NCBI GenBank assembly: GCA_900547745.1
Contig: URHT01000002.1
Location: 60,593-124,592 of the forward strand
Origin: an uncultured Eubacteriales bacterium
Lineage (GTDB): Bacteria > Bacillota > Clostridia > Oscillospirales > Oscillospiraceae
DNA: 64,000 bases
Reading direction: 5' to 3'
The position numbers were made by a program, and so were the translations under genes. Positions 50,775 to 59,268 of the stretch are shown here, one piece after another. The notes under the pieces are model-generated. The model worked only from the letters and a program-made list of their open reading frames with translations. It was not told the origin of the DNA and ran no database searches. Numbering within the stretch: the first letter of the stretch is position 1; every line of letters starts with the position of its first letter.

Positions 50775-51160
50775 GCGTCCGTTCCCTCCCTGTCATACAG
50801 TGTGTCCAGCAGGCGGTGGGCGTCCTCGCGGGTCAGGCCCATGCGCCGGGCCGCGTCCACCATGGCCTGCATCTCCGTTTCCAGCAGCTCCCGCCGCAGG
50901 GCGGCGATCTGCTCCGGCGTGGCCTGAATATAGCTCTTGGCCCCGGCGCGGGATGTGACCAGCCCCTCGTCCTCCAGCAGGCGGAAGGCCTTCTGCACGG
51001 TGTTGGGGTTTACCGCCAGTAGCGCCGACACCACCCGCCGGGAGGGCAGCTCATCGCCGTCCTGTATGGTGCCCGCCGCCAGTCCCTGCTGGATATAGCG
51101 GATGATCTGGAGATAGATGGGCGTGCCGTCCGTCTGTCGGAACGCCTGAAATGAGATCAC
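50771..51160 (-). CDS. GntR family repressor, YtrA subfamily
   Basis: A 129-residue YtrA-type regulator: PIYLQIIRYIQQGLAAGTIQDGDELPSRRVV, NPNTVQKAFRLLEDEGLV and a short C-terminal dimerisation helix pair. GTG at 51160 has AAAGGAGG eight bases upstream. First gene of the ABC operon, so it likely represses that operon in the absence of an envelope stress signal. Confidence 0.88.
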   Translation of the reverse strand: MISFQAFRQTDGTPIYLQIIRYIQQGLAAGTIQDGDELPSRRVVSALLAVNPNTVQKAFRLLEDEGLVTSRAGAKSYIQATPEQIAALRRELLETEMQAMVDAARRMGLTREDAHRLLDTLYDREGTDA

Positions 51161-51181
51161 GCGCCGCACCTCCTTTCTGTA

Positions 51182-51245
51182 AACTGTATTACTTGTGTAA
51201 TACGGATGTTAACTGTATTATATGCGTGGTACAGTTCGTTGTCAA
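51182..51245 (-). promoter_or_regulatory. Promoter and operators of the GntR-ABC operon
   Basis: Minus strand TTGACA (51240-51245), 17-bp spacer, TATAAT (51217-51222): full consensus. Two inverted repeats cover it: AACTGTA-N12-TACAGTT (51211-51236), across -10 and spacer, and GTATTAC-N4-GTAATAC (51186-51203), just downstream. The first resembles the YtrA-type operator of B. subtilis. Confidence 0.8.
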
Positions 51246-51279
51246 GGGGAAAATTAAAAAAGTCCTAAGCTCCGGCGGC

Positions 51280-51308
51280 TTGCCACCGGCGGGCCGGTGT
51301 GCTATCAT
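51280..51308 (+). promoter_or_regulatory. Promoter of the two-component genes
   Basis: TTGCCA (51280-51285), 17-bp spacer, TATCAT (51303-51308). Confidence 0.6.
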
Positions 51309-51333
51309 AGTGCCGGAGAGGGAGGGGAGAGCC

Positions 51334-52005
51334 ATGTACCGCATTTTTATCGTGGAGGACGACGCGGCCATCGCCCAGGCCGTCTGTGAGCAGGCGGCAT
51401 CCTGGGCGCTGGAGGCGCGCTGCGTCACGGACTTCCGCCGCGTGGCGGAGGAGGCGGCGGCCTACGACCCGCACCTGATCCTGCTGGACATCTCCCTGCC
51501 GTTTTTCGACGGCTACCACTGGTGCCGCCAGATCCGGAAAAGCAGCCGCGTGCCCATCATCTTTCTGTCCTCGGCGGCGGACAACATGAACATCGTCATG
51601 GCCATGAACATGGGGGCCGACGACTTTATCGCCAAGCCCTTTGACCGGAACGTGCTGATGGCCAAGGTGCAGGCCCTGCTGCGGCGGGCCTACGATTTCA
51701 CGGTGCAGCCGCCGGTACCGGCATGCCGGGGCGCGCGCCTGCGCACCGATATACAGAAGCTGGAGTACGGCGGCGCATCCGTAGACCTGACGAAGAACGA
51801 ATACCGCATCCTGCTGTGCCTGATGGAGCGGGCGGGGCAGGTGGTCAGCCGAGAAAAGCTGATGCAGACCCTGTGGGAGACGGACAGCTTCGTGGACGAG
51901 AACACCCTGACGGTCAACGTCAACCGCCTGCGGCGGAAGCTGGCGTCAGCGGGACTGGAGGATTTTATCACCACCCGCCACGGCGTGGGCTATCTGGTGG
52001 AGTAA
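51334..52005 (+). CDS. OmpR/BceR-type response regulator
   Basis: A 223-residue regulator: receiver domain with acidic pair IVEDDAAIA, phospho-acceptor Asp in LILLDISLPFFDGY, Lys in FIAKPFD; C-terminal winged helix DLTKNEYRILLCLMERAGQVV...TLTVNVNRLRRKL. It pairs with the intramembrane histidine kinase 8 bp downstream. Confidence 0.92.
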   Translation: MYRIFIVEDDAAIAQAVCEQAASWALEARCVTDFRRVAEEAAAYDPHLILLDISLPFFDGYHWCRQIRKSSRVPIIFLSSAADNMNIVMAMNMGADDFIAKPFDRNVLMAKVQALLRRAYDFTVQPPVPACRGARLRTDIQKLEYGGASVDLTKNEYRILLCLMERAGQVVSREKLMQTLWETDSFVDENTLTVNVNRLRRKLASAGLEDFITTRHGVGYLVE

Positions 52006-52013
52006 GGAGCGAT

Positions 52014-53006
52014 ATGGAACTTTTCTGGCGCTATATCCGCCGGCACCGGCTGGCGATATGCGTATTTGTGCTGTGCTGCGCACTGCTGGCGGGCAGCTTT
52101 GCGCTGTACCAGCTGCCGCTGGCGGCGGTGGCCTACCCGGCGGCGCTGTGTCTGCTGGTGTGCGCCGCCGCGGCGGCATGGGACTATGCCCGCACCGTTC
52201 GCCGCCACCGGCGGATGGCGGAGCTGCGGACGGAGGCCAACGCCATGCTGCTGGCGCTGCCCGCCCCGGACACCATCGGGGAGGCGGACTGCATGGCCGC
52301 CATCGAGACGCTGCGCCGCGCCGCGTCGGAGCGAGAGACGGCCAACACCGCCCGCCACCGGGAGATGGTGGACTACTACACCGCGTGGGTACACCAGATC
52401 AAAACGCCCATCGCCGCCATGCGCCTGACGCTGCAGCTGGACGACACGCCCAACGGGCGGAAGCTGATGAGCCAGCTGCTGCGCATCGAGCAGTATGTGG
52501 ACATGGTGCTGATGTACCTGCGGCTGGACGAGGGCACCAGCGACTATGTGATCCGCAGCTGCGACGTGGACGAGGTGATCCGCCAGAGCCTGCGGAAATT
52601 CGCCGGGGAGTTCATCGACCGGCGGCTGACGCTGCACTATGCGCCGGTGGGTCTGACGGCGGTGACGGACGAGAAGTGGCTGGGCTTCGTGGTGGAGCAG
52701 GTGCTGTCCAACGCCCTGAAATACACGCCGGAGGGCGGCAGCATCACCATTGACGCGGAGGAACCGGCTACCCTGTGCATCCGGGACACCGGCATCGGCA
52801 TCGCGCCGGAGGATCTGCCCCGCATCTTCGACCGGGGCTACACCGGCCGCAACGGGCGGACGCACCGACAGGCCAGCGGCATCGGACTGTACCTGTGCCG
52901 ACGTATCTGCCGGGATCTGGGCCACACCATCACCGCCGCGTCCGCCGTGGGGGAGGGGACGGTCATCCGGCTGGATCTCAGCCGCCGCACCGGCCCGCTG
53001 GAGTGA
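52014..53006 (+). CDS. BceS-type intramembrane-sensing histidine kinase
   Basis: A 330-residue kinase with two N-terminal membrane helices (about 13-30 and 36-55) and almost no extracytoplasmic loop, typical of BceS. H-box VHQIKTPIAAMRL, N-box EQVLSNALKYTPEGG, G boxes RDTGIGIAPEDLPRIFDRGYTG and ASGIGLYLCRRI. It should sense antimicrobial peptides through the BceAB-like transporter. Confidence 0.92.
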   Translation: MELFWRYIRRHRLAICVFVLCCALLAGSFALYQLPLAAVAYPAALCLLVCAAAAAWDYARTVRRHRRMAELRTEANAMLLALPAPDTIGEADCMAAIETLRRAASERETANTARHREMVDYYTAWVHQIKTPIAAMRLTLQLDDTPNGRKLMSQLLRIEQYVDMVLMYLRLDEGTSDYVIRSCDVDEVIRQSLRKFAGEFIDRRLTLHYAPVGLTAVTDEKWLGFVVEQVLSNALKYTPEGGSITIDAEEPATLCIRDTGIGIAPEDLPRIFDRGYTGRNGRTHRQASGIGLYLCRRICRDLGHTITAASAVGEGTVIRLDLSRRTGPLE

Positions 53007-53010
53007 AAAC

Positions 53011-53085
53011 CTTACATTTTTGTTAGAATGGGGGCGGGAAATGTAAGCTGACCGCATGGCAGCCGTTTCCCGCCCCTGTTATACT
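53011..53085 (+). promoter_or_regulatory. Candidate BceR-type operator and promoter of bceAB
   Basis: Inverted repeat CTTACAT (53011-53017) / ATGTAAG (53041-53047), 23 bp apart, 33 bp upstream of a TATACT (53080-53085) without a good -35. This fits activation by the response regulator. Confidence 0.55.
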
Positions 53086-53115
53086 GTGACCTGTAAACAA
53101 AAGGAGGTCGTTTTT

Positions 53116-53880
53116 ATGTCGATTCTGGAAGTCAGCGGTCTGCGCAAGGTGTATACCACCCGCTTCGGCGGCAGCCGCGTGGAGGCCCTGCATAACGTGG
53201 AGTTCACGGTGGAGCAGGGCGAATATGTGGCCATCATGGGCGAGTCCGGCAGCGGCAAGACCACGCTGCTGAACATACTGGCGGCGCTGGATACCCCCAC
53301 CGCCGGGACGGTGCGGCTGGACGGGCGCGATCTGTCCGCCGTGAAGGAGGCGGACGCCGCCGCGTTCCGCCGGGATCATCTGGGCTTCGTGTTTCAGGAG
53401 TTCAACCTGCTGGACACATTCTCGCTGGAGGACAACATCTACCTGCCGCTGGTGCTGGCGGGGAAGCCTTACTCCGAGATGCGCGACCGCCTGCGCCCGC
53501 TGGCGGAGCAGCTGGGCATCACGGAGCTGCTGAAGAAGTATCCCTACGAGGTGTCCGGCGGGCAGAAGCAGCGGGCCGCCGTGGCCCGTGCCCTTATCAC
53601 CCAGCCCCGTCTGCTGCTGGCCGACGAGCCTACCGGCGCGCTGGATTCCCGCGCCACCGACGAGCTGCTGACGCTGTTCGGCGACGTGAACCGCCGGGGC
53701 CAGACCATTCTCATGGTCACACATTCCGTCAAGGCGGCCAGCCGTGCCGGACGGGTGCTGTTCATCAAGGACGGCGAGGTGTTCCACCAGCTTTATCGCG
53801 GCGATACCGGGGACGCCGGGTTTTACCAGATGATCTCCGACACGCTGACCATGCTGCAGGCAGGCGGTGACGCGCGATGA
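53116..53880 (+). CDS. BceA-type ABC ATPase
   Basis: A 254-residue ATPase of the MacB/BceA group: RVEALHNVEFTVEQGEYVAIMGESGSGKTTLLN, FQEFNLLDTFSLEDNIYLPLVL, signature VSGGQKQRAAVARAL, Walker B LLLADEPTGALD, MVTHSVKAAS. AAGGAGG ribosome site. Coupled to the permease by ATGA. Confidence 0.93.
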   Translation: MSILEVSGLRKVYTTRFGGSRVEALHNVEFTVEQGEYVAIMGESGSGKTTLLNILAALDTPTAGTVRLDGRDLSAVKEADAAAFRRDHLGFVFQEFNLLDTFSLEDNIYLPLVLAGKPYSEMRDRLRPLAEQLGITELLKKYPYEVSGGQKQRAAVARALITQPRLLLADEPTGALDSRATDELLTLFGDVNRRGQTILMVTHSVKAASRAGRVLFIKDGEVFHQLYRGDTGDAGFYQMISDTLTMLQAGGDAR

Positions 53881-55949
53881 ACCGTGGATTTTACCCCCGT
53901 CTGGCGTGGACGGGCATGAAGCAGAACCGCCGTCTGTACCTGCCGTATCTGCTGACCTGCACCGGCATCACCGCCATGTTCTACATCCTCATGGGCCTGT
54001 CTGTGTCCTCGGTGCTGCCCCAGATGTCCGGCGGCCGCAGTACGGCCCTGATTATGAGTCTTGGCAGCGTGGTCATCGCCGTGTTTGCCCTGATTTTCCT
54101 CTTTTATACCCATTCGTTCCTCATCCGCCGCCGCAGCCGGGAGTTCGGCCTGTACAATGTGCTGGGCATGGGCAAGGGCAACATCGCCCGTATCCTGCTG
54201 TGGGAGACGCTGCTGACCTACGCCGGCACCACCGTCACCGGCCTTGCGCTGGGCGTGGCGCTGTCCAAGCTGGCGGAGCTGGGGCTGATGAACCTGCTGC
54301 GCAGCCGGATCACCTACACGTTCACGGTGAACGCGGTGTCCCTGCTCATCACGCTGGCGCTGTTCGCCGCCGTACACACCCTCATCTTTCTGCACGCTCT
54401 GTGGCAGCTGCACCGGGTCAGTGCCGTGGCCCTGCTGCACAGCGAGTCCGTGGGCGAGAAGCCGCCCCGGGCCAGATGGGCGCTGGCGGTGCTGGGCCTT
54501 GTCCTGCTGGGCGGGGCCTACTGGCTGGCCGTGTCCATCCGCGACCCGCTGGAGGCGCTGTTGTGGTTCTTCGCGGCGGTGATCATGGTCATTCTGGGCA
54601 CCTATCTGCTGTTCATCACAGGGTCTGTGGCGCTGTGCCGCGCCCTGCAGAGGAATCCCCGCTATTACTACCAGTCCCGCCACTTCGTGTCCGTGTCCTC
54701 CATGGCCTACCGCATGAAGCGCAACGGCGCGGGGCTTGCCAGCGTCTGCGTGCTGGCCACCATGGTGCTGGTGATGCTGTCCTCCACCACCTGCATGTAC
54801 TACGGCGTGGAGGACGCCCTGCACCAGCGCTATGTCCGGGACATCAACGTGGAGTGCTACTTCGGCGGCGACGTGAGCCGCATGAGCGATGAGAATCTGA
54901 ACGCTCTGCGCACCGCCCTGACCGGCGCGGCGGAGGAGATGGGCTCCTCCTTCGATAACGAGCAGACCTACCGCGCCGCCTATGTCTACGGCATCCTGAC
55001 GCCGGAGGGTGTGCTGCGTCCCGCGCTGGCGGAGACGGACGGCGTCATGGAGAGCACCCGCGTGACGCTGCTGCCCCTGTCGGACTACAACGCCGTCATG
55101 GGCGCCGATCTGACGCTGGCGGCGGACGAGGCGCTGGTCTACGGCAACCGCATGACGTTCACGGCGGAGAAATTCACCGTGGGCGGCACGGCGTGGCGCG
55201 TCCGGGGACAGCTGGACAGCTGCCCGGTCAACGGCGCGGCAGCGGCGGATGTCACGCCGTCCCTGTTCGTGGTGGTGCCGGACTTCGACAGCGCCGCCAA
55301 CACCATGCTGGACACCATGTCCGGCGGCGCAATGGTCGTACAGCTCCGCTGGTACTGCAGCTTCGACAGCGACCTGCCCGCCGAGGAGCAGTTCGGCGGC
55401 GGCTCCTACGAGGAGAGCGTCCGCGATCCGCAAAGCCTGACGGACGCGGTGCAGTGGGCGCTGTACGACGCCGCCGCAGGCGGCGATATTGTCACCGGCT
55501 GGGAGGTGGACTCGCTGGCCGCCAACCGCAGCGATTTCTACGGCAGCTACGGCGGGCTGTTCTTCCTGGGCATCATGCTCAGCGTGGTGTTCCTGCTGGC
55601 CGCCGTGTCCATCATCTACTACAAGCAGATCTGCGAGGGCTACGAGGATCAGAGCCGCTTCGACATCATGCAGAAGGTGGGCATGACGAAACGGGACATC
55701 CGCCGCAGCATCAACTCCCAGCTGCTGACGGTGTTCTTCCTGCCCATGGCTCTGGCCGGCGTACACCTGTGCTTCGCGTTCCCCTTCATCCACAAGCTCC
55801 TGCTGCTGTTCAACCTCAGCAACACACCGCTGCTCATCGGTACCACCGTCGTCAGCTATGTGGCCTTCGCCCTGCTGTACACGCTGGCGTACAAGCTGAC
55901 GTCCAACGCCTACTACCGCATCGTCAGCGGCGCGGTGGAGCGTGAATAG
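53877..55949 (+). CDS. BceB-type permease (FtsX domains)
   Basis: A 690-residue permease with ten membrane helices in a 1+3+2+1+3-like plan and a large extracellular loop (about 310-540) as in BceB. The first FtsX-like part has RRRSREFGLYNVLGMGKGNIARILLWET, the second DIMQKVGMTKRDIRRSINSQLL. It acts in peptide sensing and resistance with the ATPase and kinase. Confidence 0.9.
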   Translation: MNRGFYPRLAWTGMKQNRRLYLPYLLTCTGITAMFYILMGLSVSSVLPQMSGGRSTALIMSLGSVVIAVFALIFLFYTHSFLIRRRSREFGLYNVLGMGKGNIARILLWETLLTYAGTTVTGLALGVALSKLAELGLMNLLRSRITYTFTVNAVSLLITLALFAAVHTLIFLHALWQLHRVSAVALLHSESVGEKPPRARWALAVLGLVLLGGAYWLAVSIRDPLEALLWFFAAVIMVILGTYLLFITGSVALCRALQRNPRYYYQSRHFVSVSSMAYRMKRNGAGLASVCVLATMVLVMLSSTTCMYYGVEDALHQRYVRDINVECYFGGDVSRMSDENLNALRTALTGAAEEMGSSFDNEQTYRAAYVYGILTPEGVLRPALAETDGVMESTRVTLLPLSDYNAVMGADLTLAADEALVYGNRMTFTAEKFTVGGTAWRVRGQLDSCPVNGAAAADVTPSLFVVVPDFDSAANTMLDTMSGGAMVVQLRWYCSFDSDLPAEEQFGGGSYEESVRDPQSLTDAVQWALYDAAAGGDIVTGWEVDSLAANRSDFYGSYGGLFFLGIMLSVVFLLAAVSIIYYKQICEGYEDQSRFDIMQKVGMTKRDIRRSINSQLLTVFFLPMALAGVHLCFAFPFIHKLLLLFNLSNTPLLIGTTVVSYVAFALLYTLAYKLTSNAYYRIVSGAVERE

Positions 55950-55953
55950 GCAA

Positions 55954-55990
55954 AAAGCTCCCTCCAGCCCGTCGGCTGGAGGGAGCTTTG
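55954..55990. terminator. Bidirectional terminator after bceB
   Basis: Perfect 16-bp arms 55954-55969 and 55974-55989 between convergent genes. Confidence 0.9.
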
Positions 55991-55998
55991 CGTATCGG

Positions 55999-56865
55999 TC
56001 ATTCCTCGGTGAAGTGGACGTGGTTGAAGATGTGATCCTGACAGAAGCAGTGGTAGCCCGCGCACTTGCTGCAGTAGCGGAACTGCAGGTCGGGGTAGTC
56101 CGTGTCGGTGCGGCCGCACACGGCGCACTTGTGGTGATAGCCCTTTTCCTGGGTCTGCTGCTTCACCGCCTGCCTGTACTGCACGGTCTTGGGGCTGTAC
56201 TGCGTTTTGGTGCGGGCGGCCAGATAGTGTACCTCCGGCCAGATGAACACGGCGAAGTTCAGCAGCGCCACCACCGGCAGCACCACGCCCGCCCAGTTGT
56301 GCTGGCCGATGGCCCGGACGATGTCGAAGGCGAACAGCGCGCCGTCCAGATAGGCCAGCCACTTCATCTTCACGGGGATGATGAACATGAACAGCACCGT
56401 GGTATCCGGGAACAGCATGGCGAAGGCGAAGAACATGGACAGGTTCACATAGGTGGTGCCCGCCACGGTAATGTAGCTGTTGCCGGTGATGACGCTGGCC
56501 AGCACTGTGCCCAGCACCGTCAGCAGCACGCCGCTGAAGTAGTACAGGTTGAACTTGGCGGTGCCCCACTGCCGCTCCAGCGTGGAGCCGATCCAGTAGT
56601 AGAAGTACAGACTGACCAGCAGCCAGAGCGGAGAGCTGTTACTGGGGTAAAAGACGAACGTGACGATGCGCCAGATCTCGCCGTGGAGCAGGCCGTTGAG
56701 GTTGAACGTGAGAAAGTCCAGCGCGGTGGGGTCGGCGGACACCGTCAGCATGGACAGAATGTACACCGCGGCGGTGCCGATGACGATGACGCGCATCAGA
56801 TTGGGAATGCCGAACCGGGGGTGGGCGGCGCAGAAGCGCTGCACCCCGTCATAGAGCTTTTTCAA
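55999..56865 (-). CDS. Rhomboid-like membrane protein without catalytic serine, with C-terminal zinc motif
   Basis: A 288-residue protein with about six membrane helices. HGEIWRIVTFVFYPSNSSPLWLLVSLYFYYWIGSTLERQWGTAKFNLYYF has the rhomboid WR loop and the GxxLExxxG pattern, but the GxSG serine motif is replaced by TYVNLSMFFAF. The C-terminus has a zinc-binding cluster CAVCGRTDTDYPDLQFRYCSKC with extra His residues. Likely a non-proteolytic rhomboid relative; role unknown. Confidence 0.75.
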   Translation of the reverse strand: MKKLYDGVQRFCAAHPRFGIPNLMRVIVIGTAAVYILSMLTVSADPTALDFLTFNLNGLLHGEIWRIVTFVFYPSNSSPLWLLVSLYFYYWIGSTLERQWGTAKFNLYYFSGVLLTVLGTVLASVITGNSYITVAGTTYVNLSMFFAFAMLFPDTTVLFMFIIPVKMKWLAYLDGALFAFDIVRAIGQHNWAGVVLPVVALLNFAVFIWPEVHYLAARTKTQYSPKTVQYRQAVKQQTQEKGYHHKCAVCGRTDTDYPDLQFRYCSKCAGYHCFCQDHIFNHVHFTEE

Positions 56866-56997
56866 GGGGAATGTCCTCCTGTATCAATTCAAGTAACGCC
56901 TATTGTAGCGCATAGGGCGGAAAAAGTCATGTCATTTTTTTGAACAATGGAAATGTTTCCACAAAGTGAATTATTTGCAAATTTCCGGGAAAACCTA

Positions 56998-57025
56998 TTG
57001 ACAGCCGCAAAATATGTGCTAAGAT
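56998..57025 (+). promoter_or_regulatory. Promoter of metK
   Basis: TTGACA (56998-57003), 16-bp spacer, TAAGAT (57020-57025). Confidence 0.75.
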
Positions 57026-57042
57026 AGACCATACAAGTGAAT

Positions 57043-57186
57043 ACCTTATCAAGAGTGGCGGAGGGATCGGCCCTATGAAGCCACGGCAACCTGTTTTTTC
57101 AAGGTGCCAAATCCGACGAACGAATCGAAAGATGAGGGAAGGCAAGAAAGCTTCAGCACTCTGTCGGTTCGGCAGGGCGCTTTTTT
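57043..57186 (+). ncRNA. SAM-I riboswitch (S-box)
   Basis: Classic S-box sequence: CTTATCAAGAGTGGCGGAGGG, CCCTATGAAGCCACGGCAACC, AAGGTGCCAAATCC and GATGAGGG closing P1. Terminator arms near 57156-57166 and 57170-57180 with six T residues. SAM binding should switch metK off. Confidence 0.96.
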
Positions 57187-57221
57187 ATTGCATTTTCCCA
57201 AAAGAAAGGAGAAAAATCATC

Positions 57222-58406
57222 ATGGCAAGACATCTGTTTACTTCTGAATCCGTTACCGAGGGGCATCCCGATAAGATCTGCGACCAGATCTCCGACGCGG
57301 TGCTGGACGCGATTTTTGAGCAGGACCCCAATGGCCGCGTGGCCTGCGAGACCTGCGCCTCCACCGGCCTCATCCACATTATGGGTGAGATCACCACCAG
57401 CTGCTATGTGGACATCCCCAAGATCGCCCGTCAGGTGGTGCTGGACATCGGCTACGACCGCTCCCAGTACGGCTTTGACGGCAATACCTGCGCCGTCATC
57501 ACCAACATCGACGAGCAGTCCGGCGATATCGCGCTGGGCGTGGACAAGAGCTACGAGGCCAAGGCCAAGGGCGAGAGCGAGCTGGACAACGGCGCCGGCG
57601 ACCAGGGCATGATGTTCGGCTACGCCTGCGACGAGACGCCGGAGCTGATGCCGCTGGCCATCTCTATCGCACACAAGATGGCCAAGCGCCTGACCGATGT
57701 GCGCAAGCAGGGTCTGGTGGACTATCTGCGTCCCGACGGCAAGACCCAGATCACCGTGGAGTACGACGACAGCGGCAAGCCTGTCCGCGTGGACACCGTG
57801 GTGCTGTCCACCCAGCACAGCCCCGACGTGTCGCTGGAGCAGATCCGCAAGGACATGATCGAGCTGGTGATCAAGCCCACCGTTCCCGCTGAGCTGCTGG
57901 ACGGTGAGACGAAGATCTACGTCAACCCCACCGGCCGCTTCGTCAGCGGCGGCCCCGCCGCCGACACCGGACTTACCGGCCGCAAGATCATCGTGGATAC
58001 CTACGGCGGCAGCGCCCCCCACGGCGGCGGCGCCTTCTCCGGCAAGGATCCCACCAAGGTGGATCGCTCCGCCGCCTACGCCGCCCGCTGGGTGGCCAAG
58101 AATGTGGTGGCCGCCGGTCTGGCCAGAAAGTGCCAGATCCAGCTGGCCTACGCCATCGGCGTGGCCCGTCCCGTCAGCGTGCTGGTGGAGACCTTCGGCA
58201 CCGGCGTAGTGGCCGACGACAAGCTGGAGGCCGCTGTGGAAAAGGTCTTTGACCTGCGCCCCACCGCCATCATCCGTGATCTGGAGCTGCGCAAGCCCAT
58301 CTACCGTCAGTTGGCGGCCTACGGCCACATGGGCCGCGAGGAGCTGGGCGTGGCATGGGAAAAGACCGACCGCGCAGATGCCCTCAAGGCGGCGCTGGGC
58401 CTGTAA
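57222..58406 (+). CDS. metK: S-adenosylmethionine synthetase
   Basis: A 394-residue MetK: TSESVTEGHPDKICDQISD, the GAGDQGMMFGYACDETPELMP loop, GGSAPHGGGAFSGKDPTKVDRS and GVARPVSVLVETFGTG. Full length. Its own terminator has been split by an inserted element (see that entry). Confidence 0.97.
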   Translation: MARHLFTSESVTEGHPDKICDQISDAVLDAIFEQDPNGRVACETCASTGLIHIMGEITTSCYVDIPKIARQVVLDIGYDRSQYGFDGNTCAVITNIDEQSGDIALGVDKSYEAKAKGESELDNGAGDQGMMFGYACDETPELMPLAISIAHKMAKRLTDVRKQGLVDYLRPDGKTQITVEYDDSGKPVRVDTVVLSTQHSPDVSLEQIRKDMIELVIKPTVPAELLDGETKIYVNPTGRFVSGGPAADTGLTGRKIIVDTYGGSAPHGGGAFSGKDPTKVDRSAAYAARWVAKNVVAAGLARKCQIQLAYAIGVARPVSVLVETFGTGVVADDKLEAAVEKVFDLRPTAIIRDLELRKPIYRQLAAYGHMGREELGVAWEKTDRADALKAALGL

Positions 58407-58422
58407 ATCCCCGACATAAAAA

Positions 58423-58434
58423 GAGTCCCGCAGC
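58423..58434 (+). terminator. 5' arm of the split metK terminator
   Basis: GAGTCCCGCAGC preceded by an A run. Its partner GCTGCGGGACTC with a T run lies 1.48 kb away at 59917-59935; with the insert removed they make a perfect 12-bp stem with loop ATAC. Confidence 0.85.
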
Positions 58435-58440
58435 ATAGAC

Positions 58441-58458
58441 GGGTGTCCGTAAAACAGT
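58441..58458 (+). repeat. Left terminal inverted repeat
   Basis: GGGTGTCCGTAAAACAGT, matched by the right end with two differences. Confidence 0.8.
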
Positions 58459-58459
58459 T

Positions 58460-58735
58460 AATCCTCCGTATGGCTTAGACCATGCGGAGGATTTGTTTAT
58501 GTCTAATCTTCAAACTTGCTGGCGGCAAACGGTTTGTCAAAACCGTTTGCGGACGGCAAGTCCACAAGGGATAGACGCACAAGCGTCGCAAGGGAGTGTA
58601 GCTCCCTTGACGGAACGAAGTGACGAAACATTCTCGGTCGGGCAGTTTTCTTCTGCTGACTGGGAATGAAGCTCCGCAGGACGCACATACTCCCGATAGG
58701 AGAGTATAGAAGTGCGCCCTTTAGTTCCTAAAGGG
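58460..58735. repeat. Cluster of five strong hairpins at the left end
   Basis: Stems: 58460-58473/58480-58493 (terminator-like), 58525-58535/58540-58550, 58574-58578/58583-58587, 58589-58596/58602-58609 and 58717-58724/58728-58735; a weaker one spans 58684-58715. No gene is supported here. Could be an origin of transfer, a terminator array or a structured RNA. Confidence 0.6.
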
Positions 58736-58779
58736 ATTTTATCAGTTCGCCAAACTGAAAGTTTCCGTTGCTTGTCTAT

Positions 58780-59214
58780 TTATATAAAGCCTCTTTTTTT
58801 TGCTTCTTCAATCAATATAGGTTGAATTAAAGGATATGTCCAATTTTCAACTAACTTATCTGAAATCAATATCTTCTCAATCTCACTATGTAATTCCTCA
58901 AATGAGTTAATGTCTGCAATAAATAACATTCCGAAAGTTTCATCATCAATATTTTCATTTACTCGTGTCTTTCCTTTAACAGAATACACACATATTGGTT
59001 CAATTCTAAAATCAACTGCTCCTGTTTCTTCTTGTAATTCTCTTTTAGCTGTTTCTAAAATACTTTCTCCAGGTTCTCTGTGACCTCCTGGTATTTCATA
59101 AGTCTCTCTTTCTTTGTGTTTACAGAATACCCACTTGTTATCTGTTTTGGATATTATCACTGCAAACTTCAAAAATTCATCTGCGACATTGTCATAAAAT
59201 TTTACTTCTACCAT
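58780..59214 (-). CDS. Nudix hydrolase
   Basis: A 144-residue Nudix protein; the box GGHREPGESILETAKRELQEETGA (42-65, read in two parts) keeps all catalytic Glu residues. Probably hydrolyses a nucleotide diphosphate derivative; substrate unknown. AT-rich codons, unlike the chromosome around it, mark it as acquired. Start at 59214. Confidence 0.88.
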   Translation of the reverse strand: MVEVKFYDNVADEFLKFAVIISKTDNKWVFCKHKERETYEIPGGHREPGESILETAKRELQEETGAVDFRIEPICVYSVKGKTRVNENIDDETFGMLFIADINSFEELHSEIEKILISDKLVENWTYPLIQPILIEEAKKRGFI

Positions 59215-59268
59215 TCTATCAATACCTCGTCTAATTCAAATTTATCTAACTGTTTTATGAATTAAAAT

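Noticed and set aside
58503..58688. 61-codon minus-strand frame in the element
   Set aside because: Lies across the hairpin array; sequence is explained by inverted repeats and has no ribosome site.
58684..58715. Known oriT nick site in the CCCGATAGGAGAG hairpin
   Set aside because: No confident match to a named nick-site consensus could be made by eye.
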